NCBI GenBank assembly: GCA_029259915.1
Contig: JAJDED010000001.1
Span: forward strand, 49,241 to 113,240
DNA: 64,000 nt
From: Planctomycetota bacterium
Lineage (GTDB): Bacteria > Planctomycetota > Planctomycetia > Pirellulales > Lacipirellulaceae
Direction: 5' to 3'
Below, piece after piece: positions 33,380 through 42,430 of the stretch. How positions within the stretch are numbered: the stretch's first letter is position 1; every line of letters starts with the position of its first letter. The notes beneath the pieces were generated by a model. That model did not search any database and was not told the origin of the DNA. It saw only the letters and a program-made list of their open reading frames with translations. The position numbers were made by a program, and so were the translations under genes.

Positions 33380-36300
33380 ATGACGCCACACCCTCTCATC
33401 AAAGACGAGTCGCCCGTTGCTGCTCGACAGCCGAAGACCGATCGGTTGTTTCTTGCACGTCTTGTTAAAGATGCGGGTGAAGACAACCGCCTCGACGCGG
33501 AGCCCTTAAAGGAATCGCACGAGATCCTGCTTCGATGGGCTGATCTCGAATCTTCAGGTCGTCTTGGAGAACTGACTGAAACCCAGCTTGAAGGCGACTT
33601 TCTGAATGAAGTTTTTGGTCAGGCGTTGGGCTATGTCCGTGCTGCAGAAAATGAAGAAAAGTGGCACCTGGAACCGAAGCGAAGTTTTGGGAGCCAAACT
33701 CCAGACGCGGTGCTGGGCCAGTTCGTGCAAGGAGAGTCTTCCCCTCCCCTAGCGGTGATTGAGTTAAAGGGCCCCAACGTCCACCTTGATCGAGACCGCT
33801 CCAATGGTCGGACAGCGGTCGACCAATGCTGGGACTACCTGGTGAACACACCCCCCTCATGTCGTTGGGGAATCGTATCGAACTTGGTCAGCTTCCGTTT
33901 GTATGAGCGTGACTCGACCAAGCGTGCCTACGAACACTTTTCGCTCCAGTCTCTCAAAGATTTTGCGATATTTCGTCGTTTCTATGCGATTTTCAGACGA
34001 CGAGGACTCATTGAAAAAACGGCCAAAGAAGAACCGAGATCACTACGATTATTAAGAGAGACGCAGAATCGCCAACGCGAAGTCAGCGATCAACTTTACG
34101 ATGAGTATTCCAAACATCGCCTCAATTTTATCGCGCACTTGCACCAGGAGTTGAACCACTCCGTCGATCAATCGATCGAGTATGCCCAGCGCCTCCTCGA
34201 CCGCGTGATTTTTATTGCGTTCTGCGAAGATCGTGGTCTATTGCCGCCTAACACGATCCAGAGCGCTTACGAACAATTGCCAGCCTTTTCAAATATCACG
34301 AACCCTCGATGGCAAAACTTCAAGACCCTCTTTCAATGGGTAGATAAAGGGGGCCGGGCGGATCCCAACAAACCCAATGGCAAAATCCATGCCTACAACG
34401 GCGGGTTGTTCAAATCCGGGCCTGCTGACGATCTGGAACTCGACGACCAGTGGACCCACTTCTTCAACCACATTGCTGGGTACGATTTTGCCGACGAGGT
34501 GAATCTCGACGTGTTGGGCCATCTGTTCGAGCGGTCGATCACCGAGCTGGAAAAACTTAAAACGACCGGCCTGTTTGGCGATGCGGAAAAGACGGAACTA
34601 TACGCCACGATGCCGCAGTCGGCCAAGCGTAAGCAACTGGGTATCTATTACACGCCGCCCGAGCTGACCAGCCGCATCGTGCAGTACACGGTCGACGAAC
34701 TGATTGACCAGCGGTTTGCCGAGCAGGCCGTTGAGTTTGGCATTAAGAAGTCGGATGCAAAACGCGGCATCGCGCCCGACGACGCCGACTACTGGCAAAA
34801 GTGCCTGGCGGTTCTCCGCGACTTGCGCATCATCGATCCGGCATGTGGCTCGGGGGCGTTTTTGTTTCAGGCGTACAACACGCTGGAACAACGTTACCTG
34901 GAAGTGGTCGGCCACCTGGAACAGGCGGGCAACAAGAGCGCGGAAAAACTTGCTGAGCAAGTGCCGAGTTGGATTCTGCAGGACAACTTGTATGGCGTCG
35001 ACCTGTCGCGCGAGGCGGTTGAGATCACGCAGCTTGCTCTCTGGATCCGCTCGGCAACCCCGGGGCAGACGTTGGCGACACTTTCAAAAAACATCGTGCA
35101 TGGCAACTCATTGGTGCATGATCCTGAAATTCACACGGATGGATTCGATTGGCGGACGCGTTTCCCCGAGGTGTTCGACCGCGAAGAATCGGGTTTCGAC
35201 TGCGTGATCGGCAATCCGCCGTGGGAGCGGATCAAGCTGCAAGAGCGGGAATTCTTTTCGCTGCCGGCACCGGAAATTGCCACGGCTACCAACGCCGCCA
35301 AACGCCGTAAGCTTGTGGTAAAACTTGAATCGGACGACCCCGCTCTCTACGACCGCTATCAAGAGGCGTTGGTTTCCGCCGGAGCACTCTTAGATTACTG
35401 TCGCAAATCGAAAAAGTATCCGCTCACTGGCAAGGGCGACATCAACACCTATGCCGTATTTGCCGAACTGGCGTATCAACTGGTCGCTCCGCACGGTCGC
35501 GTGGGACTGCTTACGCCATCGGGAATCGCGTCGGATAAAACCACGAAAGATTTCTTCGCCGCGATTGCCGAATCGAACCGGCTCATTCGTCTCTATGATT
35601 TCGAGAACCGCACAAAGAAATTCTTCCCCGATGTCGATGGCCGATTCAAGTTCTGCATTCTCAACTTTGGTGGAGAGGCGGTCACCACTGAGGAGGCCGA
35701 TTTTGTGTTCTTCGTCCACCATGTCGAAGAGCTAGAAGAAAAACAGCGGCATATCGCCCTGTCGGGCGACGACATTCGGCTACTGAACCCCAACACGCGC
35801 ACCTGCCCGATCTTCCGCACGCGTCGCGACGCGGAGATCACCAAGGCCATCTACCGACGCGTGCCGGTGCTGATCGATCAGAACCGTGAAGGCCCAACGG
35901 GGAACCCGTGGGGCATCAAGTTCAAGCGGATGTTTGATCAAACGAACGATGCCGAGCTATTCCGAGAGGCGGAAACGCTCAAAGCCGAGAAGTTCAAGCT
36001 CCAAGGCAACCGCTGGATGAAGGGTAAGCAGGTTTATTTGCCTGTGTACGAAGCGAAGATGGTGCAGGCGTACGACCACCGCGCGGCAGACGTGGTGACA
36101 GACAAAGGAAATTGGGTCCGACAGGGACAGACCGAGAAAACAACGCTCGTCGAACACGCCAACCCAGAACATTTGGGAATGCCTCGATTTTGGGTCAATA
36201 CGCAAGAGGTTGAGGGGGAAGTTGACAACCGCCCGTCGCATTTTTTGTGCTTCAAAGATGTAACAAGCCCCACCAACCAGCGGACGATGATCGGTGCTGC

Positions 36301-36850
36301 AATCCCATTAGTCGGCGTTGTGAATTCAGCTCCTATTGTCTTCACTAACAGTGACCCTGCTGCGGAAGGTTGCCTGCTCGCGAATTTCAATAGCTATGCT
36401 TATGATTTTGTGATGCGACAGAAAATTGGTAATGTCCACCTCAATTTTTTCATTGTCGAACAAATCCCCACGCTGCCGCCCGACACGTATGCCAAACCGT
36501 GCCCGTGGGACCGCGGGACGACGCTGGAATCGTGGATCAGCGAGCGGGTGTTGAAGCTCACCTGCACGGCGGAGGACATGCTGCCGCTGGCGGATGCGTG
36601 TGGATTTACGTCGGGAAGTTTTCAAAAAGAGTACGGTGGCCGACTCAACAAGTGGGACGAAGCCGAACGAGCCCAGTTGATGGCCGAACTCGACGCGGCG
36701 TATTTTATTCTCTATGGAATCGGTCGCGATGACGCCGAGTATATCCTTTCCACGTTCAAAGGCATCCACGACAACACTCCGCTGTTTCCAGAAAACCGCA
36801 GCACCGCGGAGCAAATCTTGAGGGTCTACGACCAATTTCAAACCGGCTGA
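33380..36850 (+). CDS. Type IIG restriction-modification enzyme (Eco57I-like)
   Basis: An 1156-residue single-chain enzyme. The N-terminal part has a candidate PD-(D/E)xK nuclease (TPDAVLGQFVQG, then LAVIELKGPNVHLD, residues about 110-140). A helical middle region follows. An N6-adenine methyltransferase core begins near residue 470: IIDPACGSGAFLFQAYN is the SAM-binding motif I (about 485) and VIGNPPWERIKL the catalytic NPPW motif IV (about 612). The C-terminal 400 residues would hold target recognition (RRDAEITKAIYRRVPV, FWVNTQEVEGEVDN). Such proteins cut DNA at unmodified sites and methylate one strand, giving phage defence. There is no separate methyltransferase or specificity gene beside it. 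A RAYT transposase and REP repeats follow immediately, marking a variable locus. Confidence 0.88.
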   Translation: MTPHPLIKDESPVAARQPKTDRLFLARLVKDAGEDNRLDAEPLKESHEILLRWADLESSGRLGELTETQLEGDFLNEVFGQALGYVRAAENEEKWHLEPKRSFGSQTPDAVLGQFVQGESSPPLAVIELKGPNVHLDRDRSNGRTAVDQCWDYLVNTPPSCRWGIVSNLVSFRLYERDSTKRAYEHFSLQSLKDFAIFRRFYAIFRRRGLIEKTAKEEPRSLRLLRETQNRQREVSDQLYDEYSKHRLNFIAHLHQELNHSVDQSIEYAQRLLDRVIFIAFCEDRGLLPPNTIQSAYEQLPAFSNITNPRWQNFKTLFQWVDKGGRADPNKPNGKIHAYNGGLFKSGPADDLELDDQWTHFFNHIAGYDFADEVNLDVLGHLFERSITELEKLKTTGLFGDAEKTELYATMPQSAKRKQLGIYYTPPELTSRIVQYTVDELIDQRFAEQAVEFGIKKSDAKRGIAPDDADYWQKCLAVLRDLRIIDPACGSGAFLFQAYNTLEQRYLEVVGHLEQAGNKSAEKLAEQVPSWILQDNLYGVDLSREAVEITQLALWIRSATPGQTLATLSKNIVHGNSLVHDPEIHTDGFDWRTRFPEVFDREESGFDCVIGNPPWERIKLQEREFFSLPAPEIATATNAAKRRKLVVKLESDDPALYDRYQEALVSAGALLDYCRKSKKYPLTGKGDINTYAVFAELAYQLVAPHGRVGLLTPSGIASDKTTKDFFAAIAESNRLIRLYDFENRTKKFFPDVDGRFKFCILNFGGEAVTTEEADFVFFVHHVEELEEKQRHIALSGDDIRLLNPNTRTCPIFRTRRDAEITKAIYRRVPVLIDQNREGPTGNPWGIKFKRMFDQTNDAELFREAETLKAEKFKLQGNRWMKGKQVYLPVYEAKMVQAYDHRAADVVTDKGNWVRQGQTEKTTLVEHANPEHLGMPRFWVNTQEVEGEVDNRPSHFLCFKDVTSPTNQRTMIGAAIPLVGVVNSAPIVFTNSDPAAEGCLLANFNSYAYDFVMRQKIGNVHLNFFIVEQIPTLPPDTYAKPCPWDRGTTLESWISERVLKLTCTAEDMLPLADACGFTSGSFQKEYGGRLNKWDEAERAQLMAELDAAYFILYGIGRDDAEYILSTFKGIHDNTPLFPENRSTAEQILRVYDQFQTG

Positions 36851-36886
36851 CAAGGAAATCGCAATTGTGGAAGAAGCGACACGATC

Positions 36887-36960
36887 GTAGCTGGATTCGC
36901 AAGAATTCAGACCATGCAAAGTCGACATCGAATCTTCTGAACTCTTGCGAGTTCAGCTAC
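36887..36960. repeat. REPIN: inverted pair of REP palindromes, left of the RAYT gene
   Basis: Two 25-base REP units in inverted orientation, at 36887-36911 and 36936-36960. Each contains a hairpin: CTGGATTC-GCAA-GAATTCAG in the first, CTGAACTC-TTGC-GAGTTCAG in the second. Stem changes are compensatory. A third, shortened unit (TCTGAACAGCTAC, 36980-36992) has lost the hairpin tip. Confidence 0.85.
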
Positions 36961-37005
36961 AACTATAGAGCCATGAATCTTCTGAACAGCTACCATGGAG
37001 CCGCG

Positions 37006-37593
37006 ATGAATACGAAGCGACATGACTATCTGAAACGACTACCGCCAGAATACTATCACGGGCAGGCTTACGTTCATTGGTCGCTCACGATGCAGGACCG
37101 AAAGACCGGCTGGCTCATCCCGATCTTTTATTACAAGTATCGTGAGATCCTCGCGCACACCGCGTTTCGATTCGGGCTTTGCTGTCCCATCTACTGCTGC
37201 ATGCCGGACCACATTCACATGCTTTGGGTCGGTATCCTAAACAGCTGTGATCAGCGAAAGGCGATGCGCTACCTCCGCAAGCAGTTGAATCCGGTGTTGG
37301 AAAAACTCGACGCGCGGTTTCAATTTCAGCCCTACGACCATGTGTTACGCGATGATGAACTTGAGCGTGCGGCGTTTGAGGAAGTCGGCGAGTATATTGC
37401 GAGAAATCCCGAAAGGCGAGGGCTCGTACCGCCCGATGGCTATGCGCAGTACTCCTACACGGGTTGTCTCGTTCCAGGATATCCTGAGCTCAAGGTGTTC
37501 GAAACGGGCTACTGGGACCGGTTCTGGCGCATCTACTCGCACTTGATGGCGAGTGGCCTACATATCGGATTGCGAGATGATCTGGAGAACTAA
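37006..37593 (+). CDS. REP-associated tyrosine transposase (RAYT)
   Basis: A 195-residue protein of the Y1/HUH transposase family. The ATG at 37006 has GGAG 5 bases upstream. YVHWSLTMQDRKTGWLIPIF opens the fold. MPDHIHMLWVG carries the metal-binding HxH between hydrophobics, and the catalytic Tyr is probably in the helix EVGEYIARNPERRGL, which matches the family's YI-NP block. Family members nick single-stranded DNA at REP palindromes and are thought to spread them. The gene is flanked on both sides by REPINs with matching hairpins, which strongly supports the identification and suggests the elements are its substrates. Confidence 0.88.
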   Translation: MNTKRHDYLKRLPPEYYHGQAYVHWSLTMQDRKTGWLIPIFYYKYREILAHTAFRFGLCCPIYCCMPDHIHMLWVGILNSCDQRKAMRYLRKQLNPVLEKLDARFQFQPYDHVLRDDELERAAFEEVGEYIARNPERRGLVPPDGYAQYSYTGCLVPGYPELKVFETGYWDRFWRIYSHLMASGLHIGLRDDLEN

Positions 37594-37594
37594 C

Positions 37595-37692
37595 GTAGCT
37601 GAATTCAGACACGCTAGTAGCTGGATTCGCAAGAATTCAGAAAGGCGGCTGAGCGTGTTGTGAGTTCTCTGAATTCTTGAGAATTCAGCTAC
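37595..37692. repeat. Shortened REP plus REPIN, right of the RAYT gene
   Basis: Directly after the RAYT stop is a REP with the hairpin tip missing (GTAGCTGAATTCAGA, 37595-37609). A full REPIN follows: 37617-37641 (same 25 bases as the left unit) and its inverted mate 37668-37692 with hairpin CTGAATTC-TTGA-GAATTCAG. Confidence 0.85.
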
Positions 37693-37717
37693 AATACGCT
37701 ATTCGAAAGGACAAGCC

Positions 37718-37990
37718 ATGAACGACGATCGACTTGAAATCTGCCATGCTTGCGGTGGTCCGCTCATTCTAAAACGCGTCGAGAAGCTGTTGCGCAGTGG
37801 AGTACATACGGCCATCGTCGAAGTGGGTGCAGAAGTCTGCCAGCGTTGCGGTGAGCAACTTTTCAGCGCCGAAACAGTGCGTCAATTCGAGAAAATCCGC
37901 GGCAAGTTGGCTCGGCAAGAGACGGCCGACTTTCTACCTCTGGGTCAATCTTTCCAAGTGTCGCCTGTCGAAGGCCAGCCATCGTCATGA
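37718..37990 (+). CDS. YgiT-type zinc-finger protein
   Basis: A 90-residue protein. ICHACGGPLILKRVEKLL and VGAEVCQRCGEQLFSAETVR give two CxxC pairs about 30 residues apart. This is the zinc ribbon of YgiT/MqsA-type proteins, followed by a helix (VRQFEKIRGKLARQE). Full-length MqsA antitoxins carry a helix-turn-helix after the zinc ribbon, and none is seen here. Stand-alone members often pair with a small DUF4258 or RelE-type toxin, also absent nearby. AAGGA lies upstream of the ATG. Its end overlaps the next start in an ATGA, so it is translationally coupled to the aldo/keto reductase. Confidence 0.8.
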   Translation: MNDDRLEICHACGGPLILKRVEKLLRSGVHTAIVEVGAEVCQRCGEQLFSAETVRQFEKIRGKLARQETADFLPLGQSFQVSPVEGQPSS

Positions 37991-38955
37991 CGCTCAGACC
38001 TCTCGGCAGCACCGATTTACGCGTCTCCCCGGTGGCGCTCGGCACCTGGCCGATGGCGGGGGTTACTTCGCTGGATGTGAACGATGCCGATAGTGTTGCC
38101 ACGATCCGGGCGTGTTTTGATTTGGGGATCAATTTTATCGACACGGCCTACTGTTATGGGCCGAATGGGGAAAGCGAAAACCTGTTGCGGGAGGCGATGG
38201 CCGGTCGTCGGGATGAATTGGTGATCGCTACGAAGTGTGGCATTCATTACGACGCGGCGGGCAAGCAGACCCAGGATGCGCGGCCGGAGACGATTCGGCG
38301 CGAGTGCGACGAAAGCCTCCGCCGACTTGGCACGGATCGTGTCGAGCTTTATTATCTGCATTCGCCTGATCCGCAGGTGCCGGTTGCAGAATCGGCAGGG
38401 GCGATTCGCAATCTGATTGCTGCGGGCAAGGTGCGTTATGCGGGGGCGTCGAACTGCCAGTTGGAGCAGATTGAGACGTTTCACGCGGTTTGTCCGCTCA
38501 CGGCAGTGCAATTGCCCTACAACATGCTGCAACGCGATATCGAGCAGCAGACGGTCCCCTGGTGCCGGGAGCGCAATATTAGCGTGATCGTGTATTGGGC
38601 GCTGATGAAGGGCCTGTTGGCCGGCAGGCTGACCCGCCAGGACCAACTCGACGCGGCCGACAATCGGCGCAGCTATCCAATGTTTCAGGGCGACGAGTGG
38701 GAGAAGAATCAAGCGTTTCTTGAGCAGCTTCGAGAGATTGCCGATGGCTGCGGAAAGACGGTTGCCCAGTTGGTCGTCAATTGGACGATCCACCAGGGGG
38801 GCATCACTGCTGCGCTGTGCGGGGCCAGGCGCGTGTGGCAAATCGAAGAGACAGCCGGGGCGATGGGCTGGGAACTTTCGGGCGATGCCAACGAAGCGAT
38901 CGCCACAGCGATCGCCCAACGAGGCAAAGCCGCCGCGAAGCGGTTGTTTCAGTGA
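37987..38955 (+). CDS. Aldo/keto reductase
   Basis: A 322-residue cytoplasmic NAD(P)H-dependent oxidoreductase with the (beta/alpha)8 AKR fold. The catalytic tetrad is visible as Asp52 and Tyr57 (FIDTAYCYGPN), Lys83 (VIATKCGI) and His125 (LYYLHSPDPQVP). RYAGASNCQLEQIE and AQLVVNWTIHQGGITAALCG are the later strand and cofactor-binding regions. It would reduce aldehydes or ketones; the substrate is not evident. The start overlaps the end of the zinc-finger gene by 4 bases. Confidence 0.92.
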   Translation: MTLRPLGSTDLRVSPVALGTWPMAGVTSLDVNDADSVATIRACFDLGINFIDTAYCYGPNGESENLLREAMAGRRDELVIATKCGIHYDAAGKQTQDARPETIRRECDESLRRLGTDRVELYYLHSPDPQVPVAESAGAIRNLIAAGKVRYAGASNCQLEQIETFHAVCPLTAVQLPYNMLQRDIEQQTVPWCRERNISVIVYWALMKGLLAGRLTRQDQLDAADNRRSYPMFQGDEWEKNQAFLEQLREIADGCGKTVAQLVVNWTIHQGGITAALCGARRVWQIEETAGAMGWELSGDANEAIATAIAQRGKAAAKRLFQ

Positions 38956-38964
38956 GCGGTTTCT

Positions 38965-40299
38965 CTATTCACCCACGGCTGATATTTGCCGTAGTTCGTA
39001 CCTCAGAATCGCGGTCATTACGACGAAGCTCGCCAGGCTGCCGGCGACCATGGCGATGGCTGCGCCGGTGATGCCGTAGGCCAAGACTAGCGGGATTGCC
39101 GAGACGACAGTTACGGCAAAGGTTGCGGCTTCGCCGAGGAAATTTCCTTTGGGGCGTTGCAACGCGGCAAGTCCGTTGGAACTGGTCATCGCCAAACCTG
39201 TTAGCAGTGAATTGAATCCGAGCAAGACGAGTGCGGCGGTGGCCCAGCCAAATTCTTTTCCAAATAGCAAAACCAACAACCATTCTCCAATCACCAGGAA
39301 CGCCAAAGCCATACCACCCAAGACCACGCAATAAAGCACCGCGGTGCGTACCAATTCTCGCTTCAGGGCGGCAGGGCCGCGGTTGTGGAAGGCGCGAACC
39401 GTACGCGGCTGGAGCAGGTTGTTCATTCCCCTCACGAAGACCCAGGAAATTCCTGCCAGCGTTCCGCAAGCAGCCAGCACACCCGCTGCCGAGAGATTGA
39501 GTAACGCCGCGACAATCCAAGGCATGCAGATTCGGCTGCCGTTGCCCAACAAGCGGCCGAACACAAGCCACCGGGCATAATGCCAGTGGTTTCGCCAGTC
39601 GCTGCGAACTTCGCCCCATCGAATGGTCAGCGGCAAGGGTCTTCTGAACAGCCAAATCGCCGAAGCCAGAAAACATGCCGTGCCAATTATCAAAAAAACG
39701 CAGGGTATGGTGAGCCCAACAAAAAACCAGAGTGCCGCCAAGCCGCTTATTTGTAACAAAAACACTAAGCCGTCCACAAGCAGCGCGCTAGACAATTGCA
39801 AATGCGCGAATGAAATCGAGCGTATAAAATCGCGCAGCATCATCATTGGCACAGCAATTCCAATCACAAGTGTGCTGGTGCTCATGGTCGTAAATCCATC
39901 TTTGATAATGAGAATGCCCGCGTAGAGAAATAGGCACAGCGAAATCAAAGCTGCGAGAATCGCTTGATGGACGAAAGTACTACCGAGCAGGCGGACAGCC
40001 GATTCTCCCTGGTGCTGGTGCACAAATGCCAGATAGGGAGCCGAGAGCGATCGTTCTTGCATCACACAGGCAAACAACACAATCGAGAAACAGAGCGAAT
40101 AGATTCCCAGTTCGTCTTGCGAGCAAGCCCGTGCGAGAATCATCATCGTCAGAAAAGTTGTCGCGCTTGCCAGGCATTGATCCACCAAAGCGAGAATGCC
40201 TTGTCGCATGCCCGGCGAATCGGTCCAACGCCGAACCACCTGTCCCCAGGGTCTACGCTGTGCTTCTGGCTGGGCCTGGGTGGCGTCGACTGATGGCAT
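38965..40299 (-). CDS. Polysaccharide flippase (Wzx/MATE-like)
   Basis: A 444-residue polytopic membrane protein with about 12 predicted helices (GILALVDQCLASATTFLTMM, ELGIYSLCFSIVLFACVMQ, AALVLLGFNSLLTGLAMTS, GITGAAIAMVAGSLASFVVM). Early residues DQCLASATTFLTMMILARAC and the DELGIYSL motif match the polysaccharide-transport branch of the MOP superfamily, which flips lipid-linked oligosaccharides. No glycosyltransferase cluster adjoins it. A beta-helix protein gene lies upstream on the same strand beyond a 230-base gap that contains an inverted-repeat element. The 3' end faces the aldo/keto reductase, 9 bases away. Confidence 0.82.
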   Translation of the reverse strand: MPSVDATQAQPEAQRRPWGQVVRRWTDSPGMRQGILALVDQCLASATTFLTMMILARACSQDELGIYSLCFSIVLFACVMQERSLSAPYLAFVHQHQGESAVRLLGSTFVHQAILAALISLCLFLYAGILIIKDGFTTMSTSTLVIGIAVPMMMLRDFIRSISFAHLQLSSALLVDGLVFLLQISGLAALWFFVGLTIPCVFLIIGTACFLASAIWLFRRPLPLTIRWGEVRSDWRNHWHYARWLVFGRLLGNGSRICMPWIVAALLNLSAAGVLAACGTLAGISWVFVRGMNNLLQPRTVRAFHNRGPAALKRELVRTAVLYCVVLGGMALAFLVIGEWLLVLLFGKEFGWATAALVLLGFNSLLTGLAMTSSNGLAALQRPKGNFLGEAATFAVTVVSAIPLVLAYGITGAAIAMVAGSLASFVVMTAILRYELRQISAVGE

Positions 40300-40375
40300 G
40301 AAAGCTCTTTGAATTATGGGGATTGCGAACTATTTCCTGTGGTAATCGATACTAATTGCTCGAACTGGAAAGATA

Positions 40376-40510
40376 AACCGCCAAGGTCGCCAAGAGCGCC
40401 AAGAAATACGAAACAAGTTGGTTTTGCAAATATATCAGTTGCTGCGTCATGCCCAGTCTTATGGAATTGGCAAAAACAACTCCTTGGCGATCTTGGCGTC
40501 CTTGGCGGTT
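40376..40510. repeat. 135-base inverted-repeat element with CGCCAAG arms
   Basis: Terminal inverted repeats of 30 bases (40376-40405 and 40481-40510) differ at about three positions. Each arm is itself three tandem CGCCAAG-type units. The 75-base centre has no gene. It looks like a miniature mobile or repetitive element between two minus-strand genes. Confidence 0.65.
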
Positions 40511-40531
40511 CCTGCATTGAAAATCCAAGTG

Positions 40532-42430
40532 TTACTGTGACAGGATCTTATTGTCGATGAATTCCATCATTGACTGCCGACAACCTTGGAACTTCCAGGG
40601 GGCGATGTCTGGGGGACATTCAAGCTTGTTTTCCTGCAAAGAAATGTCGTGTGCATTGTGGAAGCGCATTGGGCTCCTTGCAACGTCTGAAATTTCGTTG
40701 CCCACGACCTGCAAGAAAGCACTCGCTTCGTCAAAGAAAATCCCATTGCTCTCGGCCCGACCGACGTTGGGCGGGATGTGGTGAATGCGGTTGTTGGCGA
40801 TCACTGTTCCGGGCTGATTTCCCAACGTGTAGATCGCGCCCGCGTCGGAGAGAACTTGCATCACATGATGAATGTGATTGCCGCGTACCCGGTTATCGCG
40901 ACAACCGGTGGCGCCATCTTTCCACGACCATCCGATTGAAATCCCAGCGTAGGGAAGTTGGCGCAGAGTGTTGTTTTCGATCACTGTTTCCGCCGCGATT
41001 GCGACCCAGATGCCGACCCCGCTTGGATAGAGTGCTCCACACTTTTCCACAACATTGTTGCGGACCACGTTGCCGCGCGACACGGCATTCGGCGCGGAAA
41101 GGCTGGACCTGCAACGCCGATTGAGCGGACGGGTGGCACTTTCGCCAATGTCGATTCCGTTGGCCCCAACATCGGTAAACAAGTTTCCTTCAACACGGTT
41201 GTGTAAACACGTTTCGCGAAATTGCAAAGCAGAAGCACCCAGGTGTTCAAACCGACAGTTTTCGACGACACACCGCTCGGCCAAATCAAACGAAACCGCC
41301 GCGGGGAGGAAAGCCTGGGGCGATTTGCTCGATTTTGCGCGAGTCCGATCTTCGTACAGGCTCGCCTGCCCCATGGCCAGCCCTTCGCTTGGAATCTCCC
41401 AGCTGCAATGCGAAAACGTAATGCCCTTGAACTCCAATCCAATCACGCGACGACAATCGGAACGATTGCCACGAACCGTCAACAACGAGCCGAGTCGAGG
41501 CGCAGTCGCCACAAGCGATTCTAGCTCTTCGCCCGCCCTTGGAAAATAAGAAAGGTTGCCGGTCGTGCGATCGAGATACCACTCGCCAGGCTGATCTAAC
41601 AGCTCGGGCGCATTTTCGAGATAATAACGCGGGTGGGGTTGGAAGTGCCCGATTTCGTAGTGAGGCATGGCCCGACCAATCGGGGCAGCTAAGAAAATCG
41701 TGCGCTGGGTGCCCACGATCGATTTCACACGTACTTGGGACGTCGACCAATCGTGAAAGAAAACCACCTCGGCATTTTCCGTACTTAAGTTGGGAACTGC
41801 GTCTTCCGTGCGAAATTGAAAACTCGTGCGACGATCGGGACCCGGCGCAGAAACGCGGTAGAAACCTTGGTTGGGCGCCCGCGCGCGAACGGCACGTTGG
41901 TCGTTGACAAACAACTCGCGGAAAAACCACTTTCCTTCTCGCACTGCCGCAATCGTCGTCACCATGGCACTGCCCTCGCGCCGCCAACCCTCGATGCGTT
42001 GTCCGCCACTGACGAGGACGCGCTCGCCCGGCATTGCGGCATAAGTTGTCGTTGAACCCGTGGGGGCCGAATCTTCGATATCAAATTGCAACGGCTGGTC
42101 GAGGAAGTACTCTCCCCCATGAATCGCAACCGTGAGATTGCCAGATTGCCCAGCCTTGCGTGCCTTGCGGACCAACTGCTGGGAGCCCGCGATGGTGCGA
42201 ACCGGGGCATCGGTAGTGCCGGGATTGGCGTCGTCACCCTCCGGGGAAACATGGATATTCGGCGGAGGGGCCGACGTCTCGGCTGCGGAGCTAATTCCAC
42301 GTACCCCGAATTGCAAGCAAAGAATCAGTAAAATCGTGGAGATCCTGTCTTTCGTACCGTTAGGTACGATTAGGAACCGTCCGGGAGATTCGGTTCGTGG
42401 TTGGCGGCAGAATTTCAGAATGCATCTCAC
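40532..42430 (-). CDS. Secreted right-handed beta-helix protein
   Basis: A 632-residue exported protein. A basic N-region is followed by ISTILLILCLQFGVRGISSA, a signal peptide cleaved before AETS. IHVSPEGDDANPGTTDAPVR is the start commonly seen in pectate-lyase-like and DUF1565 proteins. Residues about 330-620 carry repeated parallel beta-helix turns with Asn ladders (CVVENCRFEHLGASALQFRE, RVEGNLFTDVGANGIDIGES, SRGNVVRNNVVEKCGALYPS, TVIANNRIHHIPPN). The fold fits polysaccharide lyases and hydrolases; no catalytic residues can be fixed. It may act on an extracellular uronic-acid or sulfated glycan. No PEP-CTERM tail. Confidence 0.8.
   Translation of the reverse strand: MRCILKFCRQPRTESPGRFLIVPNGTKDRISTILLILCLQFGVRGISSAAETSAPPPNIHVSPEGDDANPGTTDAPVRTIAGSQQLVRKARKAGQSGNLTVAIHGGEYFLDQPLQFDIEDSAPTGSTTTYAAMPGERVLVSGGQRIEGWRREGSAMVTTIAAVREGKWFFRELFVNDQRAVRARAPNQGFYRVSAPGPDRRTSFQFRTEDAVPNLSTENAEVVFFHDWSTSQVRVKSIVGTQRTIFLAAPIGRAMPHYEIGHFQPHPRYYLENAPELLDQPGEWYLDRTTGNLSYFPRAGEELESLVATAPRLGSLLTVRGNRSDCRRVIGLEFKGITFSHCSWEIPSEGLAMGQASLYEDRTRAKSSKSPQAFLPAAVSFDLAERCVVENCRFEHLGASALQFRETCLHNRVEGNLFTDVGANGIDIGESATRPLNRRCRSSLSAPNAVSRGNVVRNNVVEKCGALYPSGVGIWVAIAAETVIENNTLRQLPYAGISIGWSWKDGATGCRDNRVRGNHIHHVMQVLSDAGAIYTLGNQPGTVIANNRIHHIPPNVGRAESNGIFFDEASAFLQVVGNEISDVARSPMRFHNAHDISLQENKLECPPDIAPWKFQGCRQSMMEFIDNKILSQ

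Noticed and set aside
36887..37692. REP palindromes as a CRISPR array
   Set aside because: Only a few units occur, in inverted pairs around a RAYT gene, with no regular spacers and no cas genes.
37718..38955. YgiT-type zinc finger and aldo/keto reductase as a toxin-antitoxin pair
   Set aside because: The coupled partner is a normal metabolic reductase with a full catalytic tetrad, and no toxin gene is adjacent.
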